Assembly: GCA_933228895.1 (NCBI GenBank)
Contig: OW121852.1
Coordinates: 57,082,872 to 57,146,871 of the forward strand
Source of the DNA: Platycnemis pennipes
Lineage: Eukaryota > Arthropoda > Insecta > Odonata > Platycnemididae
Reading direction: 5' to 3'
DNA length: 64,000 bases
Under the pieces are notes generated by a model. That model had not been told where the DNA came from. It searched no databases and saw only the letters and a list, made by a program, of their open reading frames with translations. The position numbers and the translations under genes were made by a program. Positions 22,300 to 34,495 of this stretch are shown here, in pieces; positions within the stretch are counted from its first letter, which is position 1; each line of letters begins with the position of its first letter.

Positions 22300-22560
22300 C
22301 TGTGGCATCATGTGTTTGGGAATTGGGCCGGTCTGCAACCTTGACTTGTTAACTGCGAGAGCAGGTTAGGGAACTAGGAATTCCCAAGATGCGACCTCTT
22401 ATCGCCGCCGAAGAGGCATCTGCTTATGTCAGCTGTAGCTTGGGGTGGAGGCACATGCCTCCACCGCAAGGGTTGGTCTGAGTCCAATATTGGGCTGGGG
22501 CCACTGACACGAACGCAGACGTGCGTCAAATACCTTGATATGAGACTCGGAAGTTAAAAA
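22300..22560. other. Structured GC-richer block, unidentified
   Basis: It includes a perfect stem GGTGGAGGC/GCCTCCACC with a 4-nt loop (22444-22465). No match to tRNA, 5S, snRNA or SRP RNA signatures was recognised. It lies inside the decayed Tigger interval. Confidence 0.3.
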
Positions 22561-25500
22561 ATATGACGCAAATTTTTTCGATCGGCGTAGCCTCAGATTA
22601 CTCGCGATGAGCGTAATATGTTGCGATCATGACCTAAAACACTTACTAGTAAGCAAATATAATTAGTAGGCATGTAAAAAGGGGACGCATTACGCGTGTG
22701 AAATAAAGAATCACCGCGAATGGATGGAGCGCATTCAATGTAAGTAGTCGTACGTAAGACTATTATTATTATATATATATATACATAGTTGGTAAAATGT
22801 TTAGGAGAAATTAAATTTCATGAGCTATTGGCCGATTAACGAAAGTGTACAAAAAACGAGTGCGTCAATGGAGTAGGCTCAAAAGGCGCGTAGAAAGCAT
22901 GGCACTGAAACTAAGGTCAAAACTACTAGGAAAGTGATCATGAACTGATTATCCGATTGGACTCTCCCCTCCATTACCACGTAAAAGCGGCGCTCTACTG
23001 CGTAAGTTATAATTATGTGTGTCATAAAAATCTAGGTGATAAAGTCTAGGCATCTTCATTGTGTTTCCACCTTCTTGTTTCTGGGTGGGGGGAGAACGTT
23101 ATTACGGAATAACAACCGATGCCATTTCGAGTAGCTGATGCCAAAATAGCATCTTTTTTCAGATGGCATCGGGCGCCTTCAACCCCCCAGGTCCCTAAAC
23201 GTCTCTGGACGGCCTTGTTGGTTATTCATGGAGGGCGACCGACAGCTGAGGTCATTTGCGCCATAGGATAGTTGGGTAATGGTAGGAGTGTTCAGGGGGG
23301 TTATTCTCTATCTCCGAATTTCCCCATTCACGGGACACGACGTCATGGCTTTCACCTTATATGGGTATGAAACGTCATCATTGGTAGTTCCATAGGTGCT
23401 CCCTTGGGGCGCGCGCGTAACGGCTCACGGCGACGGGAGTGGTTCGTTTCTCCGAAAAATGCGAGCTTCAGGGTCCGCCTGCTACGAGGCAGGCGGACTG
23501 GCGCTATTGTTCTTGCGAACGAAAGGTGAGGGTTGAAGGTTGTTATCGTTGTTATGGTAGACTGAATTTTGTAGAATTTAATGCCTATTACCATCTTTTC
23601 AATGTCATTATATTTATTGTGATAGTGGGATAATACTGTAGCCTGTGTGATAAATGTCATTTAAGTGCAATGGGCTATTCTGGCTTATTCGAAGGTTGAC
23701 AAAGGTTTAGTGAAATATCGGTTTTGGATTGCGACAATTTTTTATCTCTAATGTGCAGGTAACGTAAATAGTTCTAGTTACGGATGTGTATATCGTGGTG
23801 ATGATTGTGATGTATAATCTAGTTAATGCCATGCTCCATACTGTCAATGCTGTCGATGAATTGAGGCGAAGCACAAGGATATATCGTATTTCATACTTTT
23901 GGCGTTTATTTGTGGAGTTGGTGTGTTGACCTTTGCTTCAAATAAAATATGGACGATGTTTCAATTCTAGTGCAACTTGGGTTTACGTAGAAACAACCAT
24001 AATTTGCCTGTGAGAGTCGTGCTTGTTGATACTTGCTTGAAACGACAACACTTTATTATTATTTGATACATTGCAACAGCTTCAATTTTGCTAGCATGTT
24101 GGAAAATTGTTGATGGGTACAGCAAAAGTAACGCTGACAAACACTAGTGATATTTATATTGTTATCGTCATAAGATATTCTGTTTTCGTCATTGTTTGCT
24201 TATTTGATGGTGTTTCTTAAAGTTTCTTACCTGTTATTCTTGCATATCAATCGCAAGAACCGGCTACTGATATTTTGCTTAACTTGGTGTGATTTAATCG
24301 TCAGTTATGTGTGTTTATTCAGGTTATTTCGCGTACTTCACCGTGCGTTACTAAATTAGTTGTTACCTACTTCCGCGATCAATGTCTTAATGTTTTTCGA
24401 CGCATGTGTGCTGTATTGTTCGACCGAAATTCTCTTCATGTAACGTTGAGGTTGGTCCCGGCATATGATTTACCCTTGCGGTTATTGAAAATTTATAAAA
24501 GTGATGTCAGTATTTCGCACGTTGAACACCCATATGTTTGAACGAGTACGTACCACAAGTTACATGTTTTTACAATGCAGTGAATAAAATTTTTGTTTTT
24601 ATTTCCATCTAAACGACGGCTTTGTTTGCTTATAAAAATAGACTGACAGATAGTCATTCCTACTGGTAGTGTGAATACAATAAACTAATACATTTTAATC
24701 ATTAAACCTATATGTAGTGCAGTTTTAACTTAAATAGCCTATTACAAGCCTACCATTGCTAGGCCTGCCAGGAAATCAATAACTATCCAAGACTGAACTG
24801 TCAAAATTCTAAATTATCCATGAGTCAAAGCAATATTTTCTAGATTGATTGGTGTAGGCCTGAGTCATTTGTAACCACTTCATGTCATTTTTAAAATTTT
24901 CTATGGCAAGTACTTGCATTTAGTTATATATGCAGTAGGCTAGATTAAGGATTATATTAACTGGTATTTTAATTGAAGTGAAATTATGTCCATTGCCACT
25001 AAGTGAAACATTATAGGAAGTATATTACTGCACCTCTATCAAGGTCAAGAGAAAGTTACCATCAAAAAACAACTTAAGAGCTGTATGTTTACTTGTTGTT
25101 TCAGGGCTTACTGCTCCCTTTATTGCTGGTCATTTCTCTTTCAGACAGAGGAAAGACCTCTATTGTTTTAAAACTACAATTATGATGTATTTTTGGAAGT
25201 TCTACAGAATGATTACAACATGATACAATTAGAAATGTCAAGAATAAGACTACAATAAAGCCACATGGAGAAAAGAGTAGTCTCTAAGTTGTAAGATTAA
25301 AACAATAAAACTATAATTTTTGGTTGTGTTAAGTCTCATCTTTGACAAGTTGGCATTTAGTATTTTTTTTTAGTATTAAATTTGGAGATGTCGTATAGGA
25401 CAGTGTAGGCTTACTTAGTTTTTAATGCCTATCTTGAGTTATGTGGGATAGATAGATATTCAGCTGGAAACACTAGGGCCATGCATATATATGTTCCTTG

Positions 25501-25753
25501 AGTAGGCTTAAATGTTTTCATTTCTAATTCTATGAACATAAATGATTGACACTCACCCCCTTTTGAGGTGTAGGCCCACCTATCTGAAATCTCATCAAAA
25601 TTAACAAAGTAAAAGATGTTTTTGAGCATATTGTTAAATACCAGCTACTGTTAGTAGAATAATAATGAAAAATACTGGTAATTAGGGATTAGATATACTC
25701 CCCTAATCAATTAAAAGAATTTACTGTTTATTAATGTTTTTATTTTCCAGTGG

Positions 25754-26059
25754 CTAATATTCATCAGATTTGATATCTTTGAGTTTAAGTGTATGGTACA
25801 CATGTAGTAACCTTTTAGATCTTTCAAATCCAAGCCTGTTCCTTAATGGGCAATGTATGTATGACCAATTACTAAACACTTTTTCAAGTTGTGCAGAAGA
25901 TGCAGGGATATTAAGTAATTTATTTGCAAGATTGCATAAACCTGGATGCTTGCATTTAGCAAGCTCCCAAAAGATTGATGGACTTTTGATGCCCTGATTT
26001 CTCAGCACACGAAAAACACTGTCTTTGCTATCTCTGATGAATTTCACTAGGTCTTCCAA
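25754..26059 (-). pseudogene. hAT transposase C-terminal dimerisation fragment
   Basis: About 100 codons containing FWELAKCKHPGL, LANKLLNIPASSAQLEKVFS and RNRLGFERSKRLL. These form the conserved hAT C-terminal block (IPASS...E..FS...RN.L). The catalytic domain and BED finger are missing; upstream sequence changes abruptly at 26060 into a tRNA-like SINE head. A remnant, not a functional enzyme. Confidence 0.85.
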
Positions 26060-26130
26060 CCCATCTCCATCACCCGGGACCCTCCGATCAGTAGCTCAGG
26101 ACTCTACCCACTAGGCCACCACAACACCTT
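26060..26130 (-). repeat. tRNA-like SINE head of a second type
   Basis: The minus strand reads GTGGCCTAGTGGGTAGAGTC (A-box-like), ...GAGCTACTGATC..., then GGTCCCGGG near the B-box position, where it abuts the hAT fragment. It differs from the main SINE family in this window. Confidence 0.45.
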
Positions 26131-27586
26131 ATCAATGTAATACTGTACTTTATTTTTTTAATTGTAATTTTCTACATTTTATTGAACGTAAAACATTATT
26201 TTATAGACACAAAAATAATCAACATAATATTCTGCATAATCTACGCAATATTCTACATAATCTACACTATTTTCTATGTGTATGTAGAAAAATAATATTC
26301 TACGCATAATGACCCAACCCTGTGTAGCAGTATAGTCCCCCCTTGTCTCTGACAGCAGGAACAATGATGGGTAAGGGACAATTTATTATTTGTCGCCTGC
26401 CATAATAAGGTTTTGATATGTGCAATAGGTGTCACCTGTGTAGTAAACAATTCACATTACAAATTTTTTGTTTTGCTTTTTGAAAGTTGAATGCAACATT
26501 TCACAAATTATATTTTCATAAGGAATTTCAGATCACAGCCTATATATATTCCCTCATCAAGGCTCACCATATTCCAAATGCTCCCAATCTTTCCTTTTCT
26601 ATGGCCATGATTGTCCATTCATCAATCACATAAGGAGCATATACTCTGAATACATGATATGATTGAATATTTCCTCATCTTCTGGCTAGTGTTCCCTTGT
26701 GACATAGATTATAAATTCATAGTCCCTGAATTGGTCTGGCAAAACTGGGGGAGACAGGGCCATAAAATAAACACACAAACAGCCTTTGAATTGGACAACT
26801 CTCCCACAAGGGAATATATAGGTATATTGCATTAAAATAAGATTACAACAGAAGAAAATGCCTCCTCACAGCCTGGGCATGGCCTTCCAATCATTATTGT
26901 CTCCTATCAATGGTAATTCTGCTTCCCAGACTGAATTTTCATCCATTTCTTTAAACATTTTTCTCCCATACGTGCTACCCTCCTGTCTCATGAGAAATGT
27001 CATGATTTCTCTTTGTTAATATTTGTCAATGGTTATGAATGTGAAATAAAAGGACAGCCAACTATTACCAATAAAGGATTTAAAGAATAATACAATGAAT
27101 ACACAGTAAAAACAACAAAGTGCATTGGACCATAAATAAGAGGAAAAATTATTAAAAGCAATAAATGACATAATGAGAGAACTAGCTAGGAAAACTACCT
27201 CTCACAGTTGCTCACTGGTAGGCAGAAAGTTGAATTAACAAATTTTAAAATTCAGGAGGAATAAACTGCAATAAGAAGAAAATAGCACATTTATCAGCCC
27301 GACAGAAGTAGAATTCTATAAGTGCTTCAGTCTGCAGTAGTGGTTTTTGATACATAGAATGGGGGAAATGTTTTTATGATGAGGGTGTATAGTGGAATAA
27401 TAATAGGATAAAAAGGTGATTTCATGTATCATGGCTGAAGGAAAGTGGCTGGTAATGGGTACAATAAAGCCTGTCATGAATGTTTGTCTAAGGAAGCAGA
27501 AACTGCTACATAAAAAAGTGTTCACCTCCTGTAATTTATTGTATGACAGGGAAACCTGGGTATGCCAAACCAATAAAAATTAAACT

Positions 27587-27857
27587 TCAAAAGGTGGTTA
27601 TTCATGCCAACAAATATATTTTTGAAAAACCTACCACCAGAGAAGTATATGAAGGAATATCATAACGCTATGAGTACCTCACAAATTTATTCACATTTGT
27701 GACTTATGTTAGTAAAGATGTTGACAAAGTTGATCACCATAAGTTTCTGAATAATGCACAGCAATATGTCAAAGAGTATCCTACAGTCGCCGACATCAGT
27801 AAAGAAAGGCAAAATTATTTTGAATGTAATTCTGTGAGCACAACTTCCACAGTTTAA
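27587..27857 (+). pseudogene. Unidentified coding-like fragment with one internal stop
   Basis: One frame reads KPTTREVYEGIS, a TAA at 27663-27665, then RYEYLTNLFTFVTYVSKDVD to a terminal TAA at 27855-27857. Codon use looks protein-like, but I recognise no family. It lies inside the 5.1 kb hAT-like element on the opposite strand to the hAT fragment. It may be captured host sequence or chance. Confidence 0.3.
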
Positions 27858-28977
27858 CGTGTTCCCTTTCCACCGCGATTTGAGGGCGTCTTCCTAAGTT
27901 AAGATTGACCACGACTAGAACAAATAGTAATAAGGTGTGCATATTGTAAGTCAAAGTACCGATTAAAAAACTATTAGTGAATATAGTACATAATATACGC
28001 TTGGAGGTATTTGGTCACGAAACTGAAATATAAATGAAGTTACTGGTTTCTAAACAAAAAACTTGACAAAATAACTTTAGACACAGCTAAAATATCGGCT
28101 TCTATAGTAACACCGCACGTAGTGTCATGCGTCGTCAATCGGATGAATTTTTTTGAAAGATTTAATATTTGTATCACGCATGACATCTATTGTCTAACAC
28201 CTTCATTTCACTATATTTTGGCTGAAATTATGCATCGGCTATTATAATTAGTTCCTTCCATTTCAATTTCGGCGGTAGGTCGTTTCGCTATTCGTTACTC
28301 AACTGTTTCTACGTCATCATCATTCCTCTGCGACGCGAATGAGTCCTAAGAGCCGTTCTTTTGAAGAGTGATTAGTTCTCCGAAATAGTTCACGGTCATT
28401 CGGAGATAGCGAATAACCCCCCAGGGAAGGGTGGAGAGAAACCCGGCGTCGGCCTTAGCCTACTCTTAACGAAAGGCGTCAAGGGGACCTCGGCTTAACG
28501 TCCCATCCGACGGACGGAGTACTGAACTTGAAATGCCCTCCACTAAGCACTCAAGTGGGGACCGGTTTTCCACTGAAAAAATCCGCCACTGTCGAATCGA
28601 ACCTGGGCCCTCGGGATGGGAGGCCAGTACTCTAGCCACCACACCAACCCGATCCCCCTAGACGGCCTTGTAAATGTGGTAAAACATAAACGCATATCTA
28701 GTGTTACGCCTTAAGTGGACAATGTGGATAGAACTAATAGTTTCAGTTCCAAAAAAAATTGTTTTATCTCCAAAATAATATGGACTTCGACTTGACAAGT
28801 GTATCATAGCGGGGGAGACCAAAAATGAAGGCAGTATAATCTTTTGCAATTTCGGCAGATACATGCACTTAGTTTCCACCTGATGCTATTTATGCAATGA
28901 ATTTTCCTATTTCTGAGATGAAATGTTCACCAAGCATGATTCCTCTTCTTTCTTAGCCAAATTTGCATTGCTATGCT

Positions 28978-31542
28978 TTAACCCTCCCATGCCCAAGGTA
29001 TTTCTCACCATCCGTCGCCTAAGGGGGTATTTCAACTACCCCAAAGTGTTTTTCGTAACTAATACGCTTTAGGGGTGAAACATAATACTAACACAATTTG
29101 TATTTAGTAGATGTACTCATATTTTAGTATTATCATTGTAAATATGATACATAGTTATAGTGCTAGGATAATATTTTTATTTGGTGACATAGTAACATGA
29201 TTTTGATAAATGCTTCTGAATAAGTTTGACAATGTTTTTAATGCCGGAAAGTCTTGAAAATTTAAAATGAGCATAATGAGCATGAAAATTTGTCTATAAT
29301 GAGAGGTAAATACATACATACTCTTTCATACAATTAGTGAATTCAACGATTTTTATACCTTTCTTATGAATGTATGTACATTGCAAGCATGTGCCTTGCA
29401 TCTCACACATGTGCAAATATCTTTTTGCCTGTCATATTTTAGAGGACATAAAACACACCTAAGGTGAGAGGATAACTTGCTGCCATCTTCATTGCTTTCA
29501 TCATTGGCGCCCTAAAAGTTATACCGCAATATTTCATTGCTTCAACAGTTACTTAATACATACCGTTTCTGTTAGATGCTCTTTTCTCAATATGGGGTTC
29601 TGCGAGAGCCATGCTAAGCTCTTGTAAGAAAAGTTTCCGTTTACTCCTGCAGCTGATATTTCATTCTGGATGTTTATGAGTCCATATAATAAAGGCATTC
29701 AATGGTGTTATGTCGATTATTTAAAAAAATAGCCTGAGTGGTCACCTTCTAGTCACTCGTACGCAACTATACTCTCTTATCATATTTTCCCCAGTGTCTA
29801 CTGCACTCTTTGTGCTGTTATTATCTATCGGGTTTCATTTTATTCTGCTGTCCACTAACCGATGCTTCATGATGCTGAATGCCGAATAAAATGCCTTTTA
29901 TGTAGTTTTTGTACGTAGGAGGCCAAAGTCACATTCTTGGTAAAACCAAAAATAGAGGAAAAATCAGCTTAGATTTTATTAGGGGGAAACCCTTTGGGTA
30001 TATCTGCTCTATTCAACCGCATTGTACCAACTAGTGTCAGATTCTTTTGGAGAAGGGACTCAGAAAGGAGTAATGACGTAAAAATGTTGTCCACTGTGAA
30101 CCCTCTTCCCTTTCCAAGATATGGTTTCACCAAGTCCAGAACTTCACGCTGCCGTTGATTCACCTCCCGAATATTCCAACATATCCCTAAGTAGACCTGT
30201 GCATTCAAAATGTAAGCAGTTTTTGGAACGGCGCACACCCAAATTTTAATCCCATAACATCCTGGTTTCGATTTTATACACACATGGAAGGGGCATTTAC
30301 CACGAAATGTTGATAGCGGTTCGTTTATTGTTATGTGCATAGGTATTTGGAGAACAGTTTTTCACGCAAGGGAACGTGAATATATCGAACTCAGCCCTAA
30401 TAGCCTCCAGCTTTTCGCATAAATTATCCATCCTTTGTGTTTGAGTTAATTTATCGTCAAACTGTATGACTCTAAGAATGATCTTCACCCTTCTCTTGAC
30501 ATTACAGCACTAAAGAAAGAAATTTGAAATGCCTATACTTTAGTCACAGATCACTTAGTGTGTTTTTACACCCATGAACTTTTCTGGAAGCAATGGGTAT
30601 GCCAAAAAACAAGTAACTCACTTTGTCACGTTTTACCACTCCATTTCACTGTTGGCATGATCTTTATTGAATTTTGCGTACACTGTACCAGCTTCTCTGT
30701 TTGTCTCAACACATACAATTTCTAATATATCTAATGCCAGAAACAATAAAAATTCATGCTTGAGACTCTCAATTCCTGAATTGCAATCAGTCAATCCAGG
30801 TTTTCCTTTGACAATGTTGCTTACTATTGTGCGACCGACGTGATACGGTTTTCCGTTTCATTTCAGTCCTGACATTGCTGTGAAAAAATCTTCCTCAGTT
30901 TCCAAAATTCTTTCCTCGTCTTCTGATTCAGATTCACAATCAAATTCATTACAGAATTCTTCCTCTTCTTCCACAGCATCATCTTCTTCATTTTCTGAGA
31001 CACTTTCAAACCTCGGTTCATTCTTGTCATCTTCACTTAAATCTGAGTGGCTGCATTCATTACGATGTGGAACATTGAAAACTATATCGGATTAAATTAA
31101 TTTCTGCAGGGGAAAACAGACATTTCATCTCATCATCTTGCAACAACGAACGTAAAAACAGTTATCAGAGTAGCTATAGTACAGCAGTTTTTCCTTTCGA
31201 GGTTACCACAAGCATTACAAAGATCTGCATGAAATAAATTACTTTTAGCGCAAACGTTAGAGCTCAAAATACATCAAGGAAAGCTTTCACCATAAAAAAA
31301 ATTGAAAATATATCTGAGACGCAGTTGCCCAAGAGGGGTAGTCTAACTACCCCAAGAGTTTAATAGAAGATATTAAGCGGATTTGAATGTATTTTTCATT
31401 GTTTATAAATAATAATAACACATTATAGTATTAGAAACAAGTACCTTGGACCGTTTTTGTTTACTAATTCATCATGCAGAGTTATTTAAAAATTACAAGG
31501 CTTGGGGTATTTAAAATACCCCCTCGGGCAAGGAAGGGTTAA
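28978..31542 (-). mobile_element. piggyBac element 2 with TTAA target site
   Basis: TTAA at 28978-28981 and 31539-31542 flank a 2557 bp element. Its ends are CCCTCCCATGCCCAAGG and, inverted, CCCTTCCTTGCCCGAGG (about 14 of 17 match). GGGGTA...TACCCC-type palindromes lie near the left end (29024-29042) and twice near the right end (31335-31353, 31504-31522), the same layout as piggyBac element 1. The transposase on the minus strand is degraded. Confidence 0.92.
29330..31095 (-). pseudogene. piggyBac transposase, nearly full length but broken
   Basis: Family order is recognisable across several frames. There is an acidic N-terminal stretch rich in E/D/S (about 31090-30880) and a segment with GKPGLTDCNSGIE and VCVETNREAG (about 30850-30660). 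Then come VIQFDD...KLEAIRAEFD (30488-30340), INEPLSTFRGKCPFHV to TVDNIFTSLLLSESLL (30340-29969), and a diverged catalytic C-terminal part with HHEASVSGQQNK. Last is a cysteine finger CVRCKAHACNVH (about 29440-29370). At least one frameshift separates 30488-30297 from 30340-29969, and several stops lie downstream of 29969. It cannot encode an active enzyme. Confidence 0.88.
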
Positions 31543-31689
31543 ATGGTGATTTTAATTTTTACACGCTTGATTTGAAAATGCCTTGCTTTTACACCTTGCT
31601 ACCATTACTCACTTTCTGGTAAAAGTACTTTACTTAACCAATTGATTGACATAGTTATTTGGTGGTATTCTTCCACTAATGCTATATAT

Positions 31690-32290
31690 TCTTCTACTGA
31701 TTACAGTTGCTTGCTCTTGTTCAGTAGCTCTTTGATCATGGCCTGATAGTGTTGCGCCTTGTGGTTCCCGAGGAAGCCTTCTATGACGGCGATAAGACCT
31801 CTCCAAGCTCTTTTCCTTATCGCTGAGCGCTTAAACTCTTTAGACTTCATGACCTTTTATTATGTGGCCACACAAAGATGACTGAATTAACTTTAACTTC
31901 CGACAACTTAGGATATTTCTCTCAAACAAATTGAAATGGCTCGGATTTTGGTCAGTCCTTTTTCAAATTGTTTCATAATTCCTAGCTTCATAGGTATACA
32001 ATGTTGGCTGAATCGAATAATGGCTACCACTAACCATTCCTCTTACCATAAGTAAACTCTAATATCTGAGGCTAATTCTCTTGCTTTAAATGCTGGTTAT
32101 CGGCCAAGCTATCTTATAAGAAAAAATAATTCGGATTTTTCGCATAGCCTCCCTGCAAGTCCATGAGGAATGATATTACTTTAAAATTTCTGAAGACCTC
32201 CCACTTGTAATCTTCGTGCTTTAGTTTTTTAGGCAAGATCATCACACTCCTGGAAACGAGTGAAAGGCACGAAAGGTGTACTGGTTTCCG
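31690..32290 (-). pseudogene. Fragment of an unclassified protein family repeated in arthropod genomes
   Basis: The minus strand holds interrupted segments LPKKLKHEDYKWEVFRNFKV, PKLSEVKV and GPHNK-like pieces, then SDKEK...GFLGNHK. From memory these resemble a multicopy family of uncharacterised arthropod proteins with LPPLHIKLG and GNRKA motifs. Many stops and frameshifts are present. Assignment rests on recall of motif order and is tentative. Confidence 0.4.
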
Positions 32291-33030
32291 TTACGTAGCA
32301 GAACCGATTTTAAGCTGTGAGCACGAATAAGCCTCCTTGGCTGTGAGTTTACCCTCGACGGTGATTCATAGATCTATGAATGGAAGCCATTGGTTTGGTT
32401 CGTACTCTATTCCTATCTCTTCGAAGAACCACTTAAAGTCGTGGAAGAAACACAAGATCTCCCCTCGGTACAGAATTTTGCAAACGTTTGGAGCCTCTTC
32501 CTCTACACATTCTCAGACATGTCCACGATTTCGACTCCGAAATTCCACTTTTTTCATCTACAAATCAAAATTTATTATTTTGACTCAGGAAGAGAAAGAC
32601 GTTGCATCAATTCATTCACAACCTGTGGATTGAGGAGGTACGCTATTATCTGCATTTTCATTAGCTGAAAAATGTCTCGCGAACCTATGTGTCCTCATGT
32701 ATCTGGTTACTGAAGAGTTCACTTGTTAGTGAAGGAGAAAACTGGCTCATAGAAGAAGGTAAAATATTGGAATGGAACACAGTTGTAAACGAAGACTAGC
32801 ATATCCGGATACTCTATTCAGATTCAATGTTTGATTTGGTTTTGTTCAAAGTACTTAGTTACAATACTGGAGAAGCGAAGTGCTCTTATACGGGGCGATT
32901 TTTAACATCTACTACCATATGTGTCCCTAAAGTACACTTCATCGGCTTTGTAACGCAATGTAAGTGGTATGCGATAAGAATGATACATAACCGTTTAGAG
33001 AACATTAAAAATTGCCAAATAAATTAATTT

Positions 33031-33947
33031 TATCCATCATTCACATTTTTATGTTTCATAAATCCTTTTTTTTCACGTAAAAATTGCATGAAACAGCAAT
33101 TTTTCCAAAATGTATATTATTAAAATTTCTTATTCCCTCAATGACGGTTCTAGTATGTCCTTTTTAGTGTGGGAGGACTCATCCGTGCCTCCTAGGCTAG
33201 ACAGATTTTTTGTGGTAGTCCGGTGTAAACATGGGGTAAAGTCCGGGAAAAAGTATGAAAGCATAAAACGCAATGCTCTGATTACAAAAGCGACGAGATG
33301 GCGATCCCCTCTTACAGGTTTTTGCCGTCATATACCCGTTTCCTTCTAGGTTTTCCCGTCATTTTCCCGACCCCTTCCGTTCGAGTAGTCACCCAAGGGG
33401 ACTACAGTGTAATATTCGTGAAGTCACCCTTTAACTCCTGCCCCCAACCTTCCTCTTATGTTTTTCAACTCATTCCTCCCTTTGTTCCCTTCTTATGTGG
33501 TGTCTCCCTTTACAAAATTGGAGATGACTTGATGATGAAACGCGTAGTGCATTAAGCATTTGTGTAAAATGTTGAGTGCTGTTTGATTGAATAAAAAGTA
33601 CCTACATTTTAAAATAAAGAAGACTAATACATTATTTTCCGGCTCCAATTAATTGCCTTGATCTTTAAATAGTAATTATTCTGGCATCCGCTCAACTCTA
33701 GGCTTCTAATGAAACGCAAATGGGACGTCTCCTTTGCGCTCCAACCAATCCGTGTAACCAATACGACGTCACACTTGCTAAGGTCACGTTGGGCTATTTT
33801 TTCAATCTAAAACCTCTGCCAGGATCCGATTTCGAACACGGTATGTCAAAATAAAAAGTCAATAAGCTATCCACCACACGAATGTAATCCCATACCTATA
33901 TGTTGCATCTGTGGTTTTCAAGCGTGTACTTGCACGTAAAGGCACAA
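33031..33947. other. Unannotated DNA
   Basis: A pyrimidine-rich block (33300-33500) with overlapping open stretches but no domain. It is followed by GATGACTTGATGATGAAACG and an AATAAA-containing AT-rich tail near 33588. Possibly a repeat 3' end; not classified. Confidence 0.3.
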
Positions 33948-34188
33948 ATCAGGCTGGGAGGAAAGGGATGGGAATGGAAGGGTGATGAGGAAGAGTGGAG
34001 AGAAATATGGCACCGGTTCTCTTAACGAACGAGCCAAGGGGACTGGTTTAATGTCCCATCCGACGGACGGAGTTCTGAACTCGAATTACTCTCCACATGT
34101 AGACGGATTGCCAATTAAAAATATCTTCCACTTCCGAGATTCGCACCCTCCAGGCTAGTACTCTAACTACTTCACCAACGCGACCCCC
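33948..34188 (-). repeat. tRNA-derived SINE, copy 7
   Basis: Minus-strand copy with GTCCCATCCGACGGACGGAG in the body and, at the head, CCGAGATTCGCACCC (B-box complement) and ACTTCACCAACGCGACCC. It is diverged from copy 8, which lies only ~65 bp away in the same orientation. Confidence 0.8.
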
Positions 34189-34253
34189 AAGTTCATCACC
34201 ATCTGTCATCTGTACTTATAGACCGTATCCGCGCTAATGTACTCTTCAGATTG

Positions 34254-34495
34254 GGGTGGAATGGGAGGGTAGAGAGAAGGGAGGGTGGAAAGAAACCGGG
34301 CTACAGCATTAGTCTGCCATAAACGAAAGCGGACCACACCCATCAGGCGGACGGAGTACTGTACTCAAATGCACTCCACAAAAAACTCAAGTAGGGGTCG
34401 GTTTGTGAATGAAAATTTTCTTCCACTGCCGGGATTCGATTCCGGGTCCTCCGTGTGAGAGGCTAGTACTCTAACCACTTCACCGACCCGGCCCT
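34254..34495 (-). repeat. tRNA-derived SINE, copy 8
   Basis: Minus-strand copy with a well preserved head complement: CCGGGATTCGATTCCGGGTC (B box), GAGGCTAGTACTCTAACCAC and TTCACCGACCCGGCCC (A box). The body includes GGCGGACGGAGTACTG. Tandem-like neighbour of copy 7. Confidence 0.85.

Larger units (their letters stand above)
21581..23000. mobile_element. Decayed Tigger-like element
   Basis: It begins after a TA at 21581-21582 with CAGTAAAGCGCCGATTATCC. An inverted end CGGCGCTCTACTG closes at 23000 (12 of 13 bases of CAGTARAGCGCCG). The expected TA after the right end is lost. No transposase frame survives in the ~1.4 kb interior, which includes a separate MITE at 21811-22031. Confidence 0.6.
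23293..28424 (-). mobile_element. 5.1 kb element with 27-bp TIRs, probable hAT
   Basis: The outer 27 bp at each end match in inverted orientation at 25 positions. The left end begins CAGGGGGGTTATTC and the right end closes GAATAACCCCCCAG. Both ends are CpG-rich inside, in contrast to the AT-rich middle. A minus-strand hAT C-terminal dimerisation fragment lies within (25754-26059). The outermost CAG, the length and this fragment suggest hAT, though the fragment could be a separate insertion. The 8-bp flanks are similar but not identical. Confidence 0.65.
23208..28671 (-). repeat. tRNA-derived SINE copy 6, split by a 5.1 kb element
   Basis: The tail half (23219-23292) and the head half (28425-28660) belong to one minus-strand SINE. 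Identical 11-bp flanks GACGGCCTTGT at 23208-23218 and 28661-28671 are its target-site duplication, proving both halves were one insertion of about 310 bp. The head shows the B-box complement GAATCGAACCTGGGCCC and the A-box complement near ACCACACCAACC. Confidence 0.9.

Noticed and set aside
30880..31095. Serine-rich 71-codon plus-strand frame
   Set aside because: It is the antisense shadow of the acidic (E/D-rich) N-terminus of the piggyBac element 2 transposase on the minus strand.
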